Shown here piece by piece: positions 16,003 through 24,014 of a stretch of DNA of 31,578 nucleotides. Below the pieces are notes generated by a model. It ran no database searches and was not told where the DNA came from. It saw only the letters and a program-made list of their open reading frames with translations. The stretch spans positions 1 to 31,578 of the forward strand of contig PAHC01000011.1 in assembly GCA_002704755.1 (NCBI GenBank). Reading direction: 5' to 3'. How positions within the stretch are numbered: the first letter of the stretch is position 1; each line of letters opens with the position of its first letter. Source of the stretch: Rhodobiaceae bacterium (GTDB lineage: Bacteria > Pseudomonadota > Alphaproteobacteria > Rhizobiales > TMED25). The translations under genes and the position numbers were made by a program.

Positions 16003-17859
16003 ATGCAGTTGGAACTAAACCATCCAGCTGTTGATGTACAAAACAAGCTAAGATTAGTTTGTTTTTGGTTGGCATTAACAGTAATTGTTGGGTCTACATT
16101 AATACTTGCTTACAATGAGTTTACAGAGGCCTCATTGCTCGGCTTTCTTGGCGTAAATATCACACCATATGCAATTATGACTAATGTAATTATGCTCCTA
16201 ATAATTACAGTTTTGAATAAATCTCAATCAAGTTTCAATAATCAAATAATCAATAAATTATCCTCTTTAGAACATCACCAAGATCTTATAACAAATAACA
16301 GGGATCTATTATATTTTAATTGGTCATTAGATAACAAAAAAATATACCTATCAAATAAGATATTTAACATTGAAGAAATTGATAGAATGAACAGCATTTC
16401 TTTTGAGAGCTTTCTTCAAAAAGTTAGTGGTAGTAATACAAATTTTTATCAACTTGCAAATGATACAATCAGGAAGAAAATCGACCAGATTGATACTTCC
16501 TTTAAATATCAAACAAATATCTCAATTAATTGGTACAAATTGAAGGCTAAAGTAATCAAAGATAAAGCTGGAAGACGCCACATTTATGGAATAATGATTA
16601 ATAATACTCGCGATAAAAATTATGAAATTAATGCAAATAGATTAGAAACAACACTTAACGAGGTGATTGAATCATTACCGGTATCATTTGTTTTATTTGA
16701 CAACAAAGATAAATTGATAATGAGCAATAAAAAATTTAGGGATTTTTATACAATACCCCAAAGCGTAACAAATACCGGTATGAACAAATCAGATATAAAA
16801 AGGTTACTGAACAAAACACTTGTTGAAGTTCCCGTAAGTCAGAATATAGATCACATTAAACATAATAACTCAAATTTAACAAGCGTCAGTGAAATACAAC
16901 TTAAGGATAAAAGGTGGATAATAAATACTGAGATCACAACAAGCTCAGGTTATTCAGCATCAGTAGGCTTGGATATTTCAAACCAAAAGCAGAACGAGCA
17001 AGCACTTCTCAAGAATGAATATGACTTAATACATAAAGTTGAAGAACTAGATAATCTTAGAAGAAAACAAGAGATCCAATCACAGCAATTAATTGAATTA
17101 GCTAAAAGGGTGAACTCTGAAAGAGATAATTTAAGAGAACTAGAAAATGACAAGTCTAAGTTTTTGCTTAATGTGAGTCATGAACTTAGAACACCTCTGA
17201 ATGCTATAATTGGTTTTTCTGAGATAATTAAAAATCAAATAATCACAAATCCAGAAAAAGTCATTGAATACGCTAATGACATTCACAATAGTGGTAATGA
17301 ATTAATGCAAATTATTAGCAGTATCGAGTCAATGACGAGCCTTGAGAAAGAAAGCATAACAATTAATAAAAGAAATCAAAAGATAGATTATATTTTTGAT
17401 GAAGTATTAAATGACTTCAAAGATGATATCTTAGATAGAAAAATAAGGGTAAAAAATAAATTTAATTTTCATTCTAATATTAACTGCAATGAAACTGCTA
17501 TTAAGCAAGCAATATCGAATATTATATCAAATTCAATCAAATTCAATAAACCTGGCGGAACTATAACTATAAAAAATGAAGTTCAGAATGGATGGCTAAA
17601 TATTTGTATTGAAGATAATGGTCACGGAATGCAAAATTCTAAAATTGAGAGTATTTTTAAACCATTCAATAAATCACGTAAGGATAGTATTATTAATCAA
17701 GAAGGTGCAAGATTAGGATTACCGATAGCTAATAGTTTAATAAATGTACATGATGGTAATATTAGTGTTAAAAGTACACTTGGGAAAGGGACTGCCGTTA
17801 CAATTTCAATTCCTCTAATTTCTTCTGATGAGATTAGCCAAGATCGGAAAACAGCCTAA
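16003..17859 (+). CDS. Membrane sensor histidine kinase, PleC/DivJ-like
   Basis: A 618-residue inner-membrane kinase without a receiver domain. Two hydrophobic segments at about 20-40 and 50-68 are joined by a short loop, so there is little periplasmic sensor. A PAS-like region follows at about 215-325 (ESLPVSFVLFDNKDKLIMSNKKFRDFY), then a coiled coil to 385. The H-box SHELRTPLNAIIGFSEI has the phospho-acceptor H393, with YANDIHNSG beyond it. The ATPase domain has an N-box (N506, N510), G1 DNGHG at 538-542 and G2 GARLGL at 568-573. HELRTPLNAIIGFSEI is the PleC/DivJ form, kinases or phosphatases of DivK in alphaproteobacterial cell-cycle control. No cognate regulator is adjacent. Its stop abuts the ccmH stop. 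Confidence 0.88.
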   Translation: MQLELNHPAVDVQNKLRLVCFWLALTVIVGSTLILAYNEFTEASLLGFLGVNITPYAIMTNVIMLLIITVLNKSQSSFNNQIINKLSSLEHHQDLITNNRDLLYFNWSLDNKKIYLSNKIFNIEEIDRMNSISFESFLQKVSGSNTNFYQLANDTIRKKIDQIDTSFKYQTNISINWYKLKAKVIKDKAGRRHIYGIMINNTRDKNYEINANRLETTLNEVIESLPVSFVLFDNKDKLIMSNKKFRDFYTIPQSVTNTGMNKSDIKRLLNKTLVEVPVSQNIDHIKHNNSNLTSVSEIQLKDKRWIINTEITTSSGYSASVGLDISNQKQNEQALLKNEYDLIHKVEELDNLRRKQEIQSQQLIELAKRVNSERDNLRELENDKSKFLLNVSHELRTPLNAIIGFSEIIKNQIITNPEKVIEYANDIHNSGNELMQIISSIESMTSLEKESITINKRNQKIDYIFDEVLNDFKDDILDRKIRVKNKFNFHSNINCNETAIKQAISNIISNSIKFNKPGGTITIKNEVQNGWLNICIEDNGHGMQNSKIESIFKPFNKSRKDSIINQEGARLGLPIANSLINVHDGNISVKSTLGKGTAVTISIPLISSDEISQDRKTA

Positions 17860-18258
17860 CTAAGACTTTTTATTTTTGATTAGCTTGTAAGAGATAAATC
17901 CAACACCGAATATCAAAATTAAAAAAGGCATAATCCATAGGACCAATGTGTTTTGTTGAAATGGTGGCTTCATTAGAACAGCGTCACCATATCTGAGACG
18001 AATATTTTCAATAATTGTGCTTCTATCATTACCTTCACTGAGTTGGTCTAGAATGTATGCTTTTATTGACTTCGAGAAATGTGAATTAGACTCGTAAACA
18101 TTCTGTCCATCACACTCTATACACTTTAACTCTTTAGATATTTCTATCATCTCTGAGTTATCGACTTCAGTCGAATGAGTTTCTCTGTAATCACTTATGC
18201 CAATAAAAAACAACAAAGACAAAAATAAAAAATATAAAAAACTATTCTTGTAAGTCAT
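17860..18258 (-). CDS. ccmH: Cytochrome c maturation protein CcmH (N-terminal, CycL-type)
   Basis: Membrane-anchored thiol protein that works with CcmF to keep apocytochrome c cysteines reduced for haem attachment in the periplasm. The 132 residues have an N-terminal hydrophobic segment (signal/anchor, about 5-21), the redox motif CIEC (C46 and C49) in LKCIECDGQNVYES, the family continuation LRYGDAVLMKPPF, and a C-terminal transmembrane helix (about 103-123). Family members usually read LRCxxCQNQSI; this one has CDGQNV, a mild variant. The long TPR extension of E. coli CcmH (CcmI) is absent. The gene starts 1 bp after ccmF ends. Confidence 0.93.
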   Translation of the reverse strand: MTYKNSFLYFLFLSLLFFIGISDYRETHSTEVDNSEMIEISKELKCIECDGQNVYESNSHFSKSIKAYILDQLSEGNDRSTIIENIRLRYGDAVLMKPPFQQNTLVLWIMPFLILIFGVGFISYKLIKNKKS

Positions 18259-18259
18259 T

Positions 18260-20203
18260 TTAATCTCTAAATAATTTTGTTTTATGGTTTAGCCTGATGA
18301 CTATCCCAAATACCATGAGGAAACCCCCTAGCCAAATTAATCTAACAAGAGGCTTATGTGAGATTGATGCGTAGATATAATCTGCATCAACTTCCCCAAC
18401 AGTAACAAATATATGATCAAAAAAATATCTATTAATTGCGGCTTCGGTCGTAATGTCCCCACTTTTTCTAAAGATCCTTTTACGGGGTTGCATATTTTGT
18501 AATTCTTTACCTTCCTTATAAACATCAAAATTCATAACTAAGTCATCATAATTTTCACCAATTTCTGCAGAGACTCCATTATATTTAATTGTGAACTTAT
18601 TGAGTTGTATTTCTTGTCCTAGATTAATCCTTGTATCTTTGTCTTCTGCGTATGCTGAGGCTGCAACAATTCCAATGATCATTAAACCAAATCCGGCGTG
18701 AATAACTCTGGAACTCAGTCTGGGTGAATTAATCTTTTTGAAAGACTGCAAATCAAATTTTGAGAGTGAAAAACTTATTCTATCGATATTCCTGGGTAAT
18801 AAATCAATTATTGAAATAACAATGATCCATATTCCTAATCCGATAAAAAAGACCGCCAAATTGAAACTTTTTCCTTCGACAATTATCTGCAGTAAAACAA
18901 TCATTGATAGAGTTAAAACTATTGAAATAAATAACTTCTTTACAATAATGTCGTTTATTCTATCATTCCAAGGTAAGTTAGGACCAATTGGCATAAGAAT
19001 GGCAACAAGTATTAATATTGGGGTCATCACTAAATTGAAATATTGAGGACCAACTGTGATAATGTCTCCCGTTAAAGCATCCAATATTAGTGGGTAGATT
19101 GTTCCTAACAAAACAACAATGCAAGAGGTTATCATAAGATAATTATTTATTTGAATAAACGCCCCCCTACTGAAAAGAGTGAAATCGCTCTTATCTAACT
19201 TTCGTTCAGAATATGAAAAAAATAATATTAATGAACATAATATGAATACAGACATAATTATCAGAATCCATAAACCTCTTGATGGGTCTGAGGCAAAAGA
19301 GTGTACTGAGGTTAAGACTCCTGATCTCACTAAAAAAGTTCCTAAAAGACTGAATGAAAAACTAAGAATTGTTAACAATAGGGTCCAACTTTGATGCCTT
19401 CCATTTGAATTAAAATGAATTAAAGAATGAATCAGAGCTGTACCTGTTATCCACGGCAATAAAGATGCATTTTCAACTGGATCCCAAAACCACCAACCTC
19501 CCCAACCAAGCTCATAATATGCCCACCAAGATCCAATACAAATTCCAGCTGTAAGGGATCCCCATGATATATAGACCCACTTCTCAATCCATTTTCCCCA
19601 GCCATCAACATGTTGCTTTTCTAGCATTATTGCTATGGCAAATGAATATACAATTGAATATCCCACATAGCCAATGTATAGAAGGGGCGGATGAATAATG
19701 AGCCCAGGGTCTTGAAGTAAAGTATTTAGGCCAAAACCATCTTGTGGAATAGGATTCTGTAAAATAAATGGATTGGATGTAAAGACTACAAACAAAAGGA
19801 AAGACAGAGTTATTGTAGATTGTACAAATATAATATTTCTCAATATATTTCTGGGAAGTTTTGTATCAAAAACAATCACTAAGAAACCAAACAGGCATAG
19901 GATCAATATCCATAATAACATTGAACCTTCATGATTGCCCCATACACCAGTAATTTTGTACACAAGCGGCATATCTAGTTCTGAGTTTTTCCAGACTGTT
20001 ACTATTGAGAAATCTGATATTATGAACGCATAGGTAAGGAGTATGTAAGAAAATAATATGATAAGGAATTGCGAAACTCCAAATAAGCTTGAATAACGTA
20101 TACTTCTTATTGGATTTTTTGAATATACTCGTGAATATGCTATTGATAATATGCAACACAAGATAGCCGCCCAAAGGAGTAAATTACCAATAAATGCAAT
20201 CAT
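18260..20203 (-). CDS. ccmF: Haem lyase subunit CcmF
   Basis: Multi-pass inner-membrane protein that joins haem from holo-CcmE to apocytochrome c (system I). At 647 residues it is full length. The WWD haem-handling domain is at about 224-251 (ELGWGGWWFWDPVENASLLPW). Conserved histidines are H91 (WGNHEGSMLLW), H171 (GLIIHPPLLYIGYVG) and H259 (GTALIHS). The NTLLQDPGLI and FLVRSGVLTSVHSFASDP motifs are intact. A periplasmic loop near the C-terminus precedes the last helix. It lies 24 bp after ccmE and 1 bp before ccmH. A ccmG (DsbE) gene, often found between ccmF and ccmH, is missing here. Confidence 0.97.
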   Translation of the reverse strand: MIAFIGNLLLWAAILCCILSIAYSRVYSKNPIRSIRYSSLFGVSQFLIILFSYILLTYAFIISDFSIVTVWKNSELDMPLVYKITGVWGNHEGSMLLWILILCLFGFLVIVFDTKLPRNILRNIIFVQSTITLSFLLFVVFTSNPFILQNPIPQDGFGLNTLLQDPGLIIHPPLLYIGYVGYSIVYSFAIAIMLEKQHVDGWGKWIEKWVYISWGSLTAGICIGSWWAYYELGWGGWWFWDPVENASLLPWITGTALIHSLIHFNSNGRHQSWTLLLTILSFSFSLLGTFLVRSGVLTSVHSFASDPSRGLWILIIMSVFILCSLILFFSYSERKLDKSDFTLFSRGAFIQINNYLMITSCIVVLLGTIYPLILDALTGDIITVGPQYFNLVMTPILILVAILMPIGPNLPWNDRINDIIVKKLFISIVLTLSMIVLLQIIVEGKSFNLAVFFIGLGIWIIVISIIDLLPRNIDRISFSLSKFDLQSFKKINSPRLSSRVIHAGFGLMIIGIVAASAYAEDKDTRINLGQEIQLNKFTIKYNGVSAEIGENYDDLVMNFDVYKEGKELQNMQPRKRIFRKSGDITTEAAINRYFFDHIFVTVGEVDADYIYASISHKPLVRLIWLGGFLMVFGIVIRLNHKTKLFRD

Positions 20204-20227
20204 ATCAAACTCAAATAAATTACCTGA

Positions 20228-20635
20228 TTAATTATTTCTGATGTTTTCATAAACTTCCTTTGGCATATAATTCTCATCATGCTTGGCCATAATTATATTA
20301 GCAAAAAATCCATCTCCATTAAACTTTCCCTCCGCTATTACACCTTGACCTTCTCTGAATAAATCCGGGAGGATACCCGTATAAAAAATTTGAATTTCAC
20401 CAACATTATCGGTAACGATGAATTTCACGTTATTATCATCCAATCTTTGTAAACTATCATTCTTAACTAGCCCCCCCACTCTAATGAGACTTTCATTATC
20501 TAGCTGATCGACCTCACTTGGAGAATAAAAATATATAATATTATCATCAAGTGCGATAAGAATTAAAGCCACTGCTAGAGCAGACATTAGAAATGATGCA
20601 AGTAACAAGTAAACTCTTTTTATTTTTTTTCTCAT
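20228..20635 (-). CDS. ccmE: Haem chaperone CcmE
   Basis: Periplasm-facing, membrane-anchored chaperone that carries haem covalently on a histidine and hands it to CcmF. The 135 residues contain one N-terminal membrane helix (about 8-29) and an OB-fold with YFYSPSEV, IRVGGLVKNDS, VGEIQIFYTGILPDLFREGQGVIAEG. The haem-binding H119 lies in AKHDENYMPKEV, the hallmark of the family. The ATG overlaps the YcgN-family stop by 4 bp (ATGA), so it is probably translated by coupling with the gene before it. Confidence 0.97.
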   Translation of the reverse strand: MRKKIKRVYLLLASFLMSALAVALILIALDDNIIYFYSPSEVDQLDNESLIRVGGLVKNDSLQRLDDNNVKFIVTDNVGEIQIFYTGILPDLFREGQGVIAEGKFNGDGFFANIIMAKHDENYMPKEVYENIRNN

Positions 20636-21072
20636 AATTTAATGATTTTTTTTGTTATATAGTCTTCATAGTCATCATCTTTAACGTTTTCTTCACTGAC
20701 AACATTATTTGTTATAACGGAATTTTTTGTTTCATGGACGCTATCATAAGAACCAGAAATTAAATGATGCCAATCAAATAACTCACCTCCTTCAGATATA
20801 ATCTTATAAGCACAAGTTTCTGGAAGCCATTCAAGTTCATTAATATTTGATGGAGAGAGTTTTATACAATCTTTTACATACTTCATTCGATTATTGTAAT
20901 CATTACACTCACATTTCTTTATATTAAACAGCTTACAAACCACTGATGTATCATAAATATCATCAGATATCTCATCATGTAATTTTAATGTGCAACATTT
21001 ACCACAGCGATCACACAGTGACTCCCACTCATCCGGGCTCATTTCATTCAGTGTCTTTTCTTTCCAAAACAT
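20632..21072 (-). CDS. YcgN-family (UPF0260) cysteine-cluster protein
   Basis: A 146-residue protein with the CxxCGxCC metal-binding signature (C20, C23, C26, C27) and further cysteines at C46, C54, C56 and C69 (FNIKKCECNDYNNR, YVKDC), as in the UPF0260/YkgJ-like zinc or iron-sulfur cluster family. LEWLPETCAYK and DWHHLISGSYDSVHE match the family's second half. The biochemical function is not established. The ATGA overlap places it as the first gene of the ccmE-ccmF-ccmH transcript, which hints at a role in cysteine or iron chemistry, but the family is common outside ccm loci. Confidence 0.88.
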   Translation of the reverse strand: MFWKEKTLNEMSPDEWESLCDRCGKCCTLKLHDEISDDIYDTSVVCKLFNIKKCECNDYNNRMKYVKDCIKLSPSNINELEWLPETCAYKIISEGGELFDWHHLISGSYDSVHETKNSVITNNVVSEENVKDDDYEDYITKKIIKL

Positions 21073-21185
21073 AAATAAATATTAATAAATAAAAATGATA
21101 ATTAAAAAACAAGTTTAGATCGTATAATATATTAGGTTGTTTATATATATAAACTAATTTTTTTGCAAAAACGTAATAGAAAGTC
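21073..21185. promoter_or_regulatory. Divergent intergenic region between the ycgN-ccm and sufE-mrp operons
   Basis: These 113 AT-rich bases should drive both operons. Toward sufE a perfect TATAAT lies at 21123-21128, about 57 bases before the start codon. Upstream of it only a weak TTAAAA (21102-21107, spacing 15) is present, so the -35 is uncertain. The ribosome binding site before sufE is poor (agaaag). No operator-like palindrome longer than the tatatata run was found. Confidence 0.4.
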
Positions 21186-21617
21186 ATGCCAAACCTAGAA
21201 GAAATACTGGATAATATGGAATTCCTGGAAAATTGGGAAGATAAATACAAATATATTATTGAATTAGGTCAATCGATTAATAATTTTGATGATGCTCTAA
21301 AAAATAATTCGACCAAAGTTAATGGTTGTTTGAGCCAAGTATGGTTATATTCAAAAATAAATCAAAATAAAAATGGGGAAAAAGTTCTAAATTTTGTGGG
21401 TGACAGTGATGCCTTTATCGTAAAAGGGTTGATTGCAATTCTAATTGCAATATATTCAGAAAAGAAACCGTCAGAGATATTGGATATAAAACATGAAGAC
21501 ATATTTACAAAATTTGGACTGCAAAACCATTTATCTCCACAACGTTCCAATGGATTGTTTTCAATGATCCAAAGAATAAAAGATGATGCACATGCTTCAA
21601 TCATTTCTGGAGATTAA
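21186..21617 (+). CDS. sufE: Cysteine desulfuration protein SufE
   Basis: Accepts sulfur from the cysteine desulfurase SufS and passes it to the iron-sulfur scaffold SufB. The 143 residues carry the acceptor cysteine C48 in KVNGCLSQVWL and the C-terminal HLSPQRSNGLFSMIQRI signature. LENWEDKYKYIIELG is the usual N-terminal helix. No other suf gene lies in the window. It sits only 3 bp ahead of mrpE and appears to be the first gene of the antiporter transcript, which has no obvious functional link. Confidence 0.95.
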   Translation: MPNLEEILDNMEFLENWEDKYKYIIELGQSINNFDDALKNNSTKVNGCLSQVWLYSKINQNKNGEKVLNFVGDSDAFIVKGLIAILIAIYSEKKPSEILDIKHEDIFTKFGLQNHLSPQRSNGLFSMIQRIKDDAHASIISGD

Positions 21618-21620
21618 GAA

Positions 21621-22118
21621 ATGAATAAGTTACTGCTGGTATTAATCCAAATAATAGCTCTTTTTCTTTTTTGGTACCTTCTCTCTGGCAAAAATTTTAT
21701 TTTACTAATATCAGTTGGTCTGATTTGTTCGGTCTTGATTGTTTTCTATCAAAATAAGCTGAAGATGGTTGATGATGAATCCATGCCCATTTCAATCCTA
21801 CCAAAAGCTGTTCTTTATTGGATGTGGTTATATAAAGAAGTTATTCAATCAAGTCTTTATGTATCCAAGTTAATACTCTCAAGAGAGATGGATATCACTC
21901 CACAATACTTTAAAATTAAATCAAATCAAAAAACAACAATGGGTTTTAACATATATGCAAACTCGATAACCATGACTCCAGGGACAATATCAGTGATTAT
22001 CAATAATACATCAAAAGAGATAGATATACATGCTCTCACAATGGATACAAAAGCCTCATTACAAAATGGAGTAATGGATAAGAGAATAAAAAAATTAATG
22101 GGTGATATGGATGTTTAG
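21621..22118 (+). CDS. mrpE: Mrp Na+/H+ antiporter subunit E
   Basis: Small membrane subunit of the multi-subunit monovalent cation/proton antiporter. The 165 residues show N-terminal hydrophobic segments (about 4-22 and 25-43), then PKAVLYWMWLYKEVIQSSLYVSKLIL. The soluble MnhE signature NSITMTPGTISVIINN is followed by DIHALT, which identifies the subunit. MrpE is needed for assembly or full activity rather than ion translocation. The gene overlaps mrpF by 8 bp. Order E-F-G with A, B, C and D afterwards differs from the classical Bacillus A-to-G order. Confidence 0.95.
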   Translation: MNKLLLVLIQIIALFLFWYLLSGKNFILLISVGLICSVLIVFYQNKLKMVDDESMPISILPKAVLYWMWLYKEVIQSSLYVSKLILSREMDITPQYFKIKSNQKTTMGFNIYANSITMTPGTISVIINNTSKEIDIHALTMDTKASLQNGVMDKRIKKLMGDMDV

Positions 22119-22380
22119 TATCGTCATATTTATTATATCAATCACACTAATAATTTCCCTCTACAGAGCACTTATTGGCCCAACCTTATTTGATAGGCTT
22201 CTTGCTGCAAATATCATTGGAACAACAACTGTATTATTTCTGATTGTTTATGGATTTATGACCAATAGAACTGATTTTCTAGACATTGCAATAACATATA
22301 TTTTGCTTAACTTGATTGGAACTTTTGCTGTTCTAAAGTATTTCAGATACGGCACACTAAGCCATGGTGAAGAGGAGTAA
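22111..22380 (+). CDS. mrpF: Mrp Na+/H+ antiporter subunit F
   Basis: Three-helix membrane subunit of the antiporter. YRALIGPTLFDRLLAANIIGT, followed by TDFLDIAITYILLNLIGTFAVLKYF, is the MnhF signature. An in-frame GTG at 22102 exists, but the ATG at 22111 is preceded by GGGTGA at about 22100-22105 and gives the usual 89-residue length, so I placed the start there. It overlaps the end of mrpE, and mrpG begins 2 bp after its stop. Confidence 0.94.
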   Translation: MFSIVIFIISITLIISLYRALIGPTLFDRLLAANIIGTTTVLFLIVYGFMTNRTDFLDIAITYILLNLIGTFAVLKYFRYGTLSHGEEE

Positions 22381-22382
22381 TT

Positions 22383-22703
22383 ATGATTGTTTTACAAACA
22401 TATATTTCTTATGGGCTAGTTATTTTGGGTTCTGTGTTTCTATTAATTGGTTCAATAGGTCTGGTTAGAATGCCCGACGTGTTCACAAGGATGCATGCTA
22501 CCTCGGTTATGGAAACCACTGGTGCAAGCCTTATTATTTTTGGCTTAATTACATACTCTGGTTTGAATGCTGTGTCCCTTAAATTAGTACTAATACTGCT
22601 TGCCATACTCTATTTATCATCAGTTGCTACTCATGCACTGGCAAGAGCCTGTATCCACGATAACATAAAGCCTATTAAAGTGCCAGGGAGGGCAAAAAAA
22701 TAG
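22383..22703 (+). CDS. mrpG: Mrp Na+/H+ antiporter subunit G
   Basis: A 106-residue subunit with three hydrophobic segments. The diagnostic PhaG/MnhG stretch is GSIGLVRMPDVFTRMHATSVMETTGASLI (about 23-52), and the HALARACIH tail fits the family. It lies 2 bp after mrpF and 14 bp before the next gene. Confidence 0.95.
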   Translation: MIVLQTYISYGLVILGSVFLLIGSIGLVRMPDVFTRMHATSVMETTGASLIIFGLITYSGLNAVSLKLVLILLAILYLSSVATHALARACIHDNIKPIKVPGRAKK

Positions 22704-22717
22704 AAATCTATGTTAAC

Positions 22718-23224
22718 ATGATTATACTTACGCTTATGGCGATAACAACTCTTGGTATAGTAAAACTAAGAAATTTGTTTAGTGTTGTCATATTGAGCAC
22801 AATTTACAGCTTTTTGATGGCAACATTACTTCTGATATTTGATGCTGTTGATGTTGCTCTAACGGAAGCTGCAGTTGGAGCAGGTGTCTCAACTGTACTT
22901 ATGTTAACAGTCATATACTACACAAAAACTACTGAAGAAAAGCCAAAACACAGCTCAATAATCCCTATTATGGTTTGCTTGGCTATAGGTGGGCTTTTAA
23001 TCTATGGCACATATGGTCTTCCTCCATTTGGTGCATCAGATACTCCATTGCACAATCATGTCTCAGCACAGTATCTGCAAAGATCCATTCCTGAAACAGG
23101 AGTTCCAAACGTTGTTACCTCAGTATTAGCAAGTTATAGAGGATTTGATACACTAGGTGAGGTGATTGTTGTTTTTACAGCAGCCATTGGTGTAATCTCC
23201 CTTTTAAAGAAAGATAATTCTTAG
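22718..23224 (+). CDS. Free-standing MrpA C-terminal module (DUF4040/MbhD plus MbhE-like)
   Basis: This 168-residue membrane protein corresponds to the C-terminal third of classical MrpA. The first half, VKLRNLFSVVILSTIYS...DAVDVALTEAAVGAGVSTVLML, is the DUF4040/MbhD domain, homologous to NuoJ-type helices. The second half ends with NVVTSVLASYRGFDTLGEVIVVFTAAIGV, the MbhE-like end of MrpA. In group 1 Mrp systems these are fused behind a NuoL-like pump domain. Here they form a separate gene, as in Mbh/Mbx hydrogenase complexes. It is often annotated as a subunit B. An overlapping upstream ATG at 22710 is out of frame. Confidence 0.88.
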   Translation: MIILTLMAITTLGIVKLRNLFSVVILSTIYSFLMATLLLIFDAVDVALTEAAVGAGVSTVLMLTVIYYTKTTEEKPKHSSIIPIMVCLAIGGLLIYGTYGLPPFGASDTPLHNHVSAQYLQRSIPETGVPNVVTSVLASYRGFDTLGEVIVVFTAAIGVISLLKKDNS

Positions 23225-23233
23225 GATATTAGC

Positions 23234-23653
23234 ATGAGATTAGATATATTACTTCGAATTTCTTCAAAGATATTTATACCATTCATTGTTATTTTTGCAT
23301 TCTATGTCCAATTCCATGGAGATTACGGTCCAGGTGGTGGCTTCCAAGCTGGTGTTATCTTTGCTTCAGCGATAATACTTTACACAATAATATTTGGATC
23401 TACGAAAGCACTAAAAGACTTTCCTGAATGGATTTTTCATTTAATGATCCCTCTTGGTGTTATTATTTTCGCTGGTACAGGTTTTTTATCAATTATAAAT
23501 GGATTTAACTTTCTTGATTACGACGCATTAGCTCATTATCCAAAACATGGACAGCATATTGGTATTATTTCGATTGAGATTGGCGTATTTGTAACTGTCA
23601 TTGGTTCTATGGTTTCAATATTTTATGCATTTGTTAATAGGGGTAAGAAATGA
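23234..23653 (+). CDS. mrpB: Mrp Na+/H+ antiporter subunit B
   Basis: A 139-residue membrane subunit with four hydrophobic segments. FYVQFHGDYGPGGGFQAGVIFASAIIL (about 23-49) is the MnhB hallmark, and GHGQHIGIISIEIGVFVTVIGSMVSIFYAF closes the domain. The gene starts 9 bp after the MrpA C-terminal module and overlaps mrpC in an ATGA arrangement. Confidence 0.95.
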   Translation: MRLDILLRISSKIFIPFIVIFAFYVQFHGDYGPGGGFQAGVIFASAIILYTIIFGSTKALKDFPEWIFHLMIPLGVIIFAGTGFLSIINGFNFLDYDALAHYPKHGQHIGIISIEIGVFVTVIGSMVSIFYAFVNRGKK

Positions 23654-24012
23654 GTTCATTCCTATATAACTTTGTATCGTCTTATAACTATTACATAATC
23701 ATTTTTTTGATGATCAGCGGACTCTACATCGTTGTCTCACGAGGAAATATGGTAAAAAAATTAGTCGGTTTAGCACTATTTCAAACATCAGTCTATATTC
23801 TCTACATCTCACCTGGAAAAATATTAAATGGAACTGCACCCATACTAAGTGATGATTTTTCTGTATACTCAAGTCCATTTCCTCATGTTCTTATATTGAC
23901 TGCAATTGTTGTTGGTATTGCAACACTAGCACTAGGGTTGTCTTTGGTAATTCGTATCAATGAAGAATTCGGTACCATTGAAGAAGATAAACTATTTGAA
24001 GATGAGATTTAA
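23650..24012 (+). CDS. mrpC: Mrp Na+/H+ antiporter subunit C (NuoK-like)
   Basis: A 120-residue NuoK homologue with three helices. ISGLYIVVSRGNMVKKLVGLALFQTSVYILYIS and DPFPHVLILTAIVVGIATLALGLSLVIRI-like sequence (here SPFPHVLILTAIVVGIA) are the MnhC signatures. It provides part of the ion path next to the antiporter-like subunits. It overlaps mrpB by 4 bp and is 2 bp from the next subunit. Confidence 0.94.
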   Translation: MSSFLYNFVSSYNYYIIIFLMISGLYIVVSRGNMVKKLVGLALFQTSVYILYISPGKILNGTAPILSDDFSVYSSPFPHVLILTAIVVGIATLALGLSLVIRINEEFGTIEEDKLFEDEI

Positions 24013-24014
24013 CA

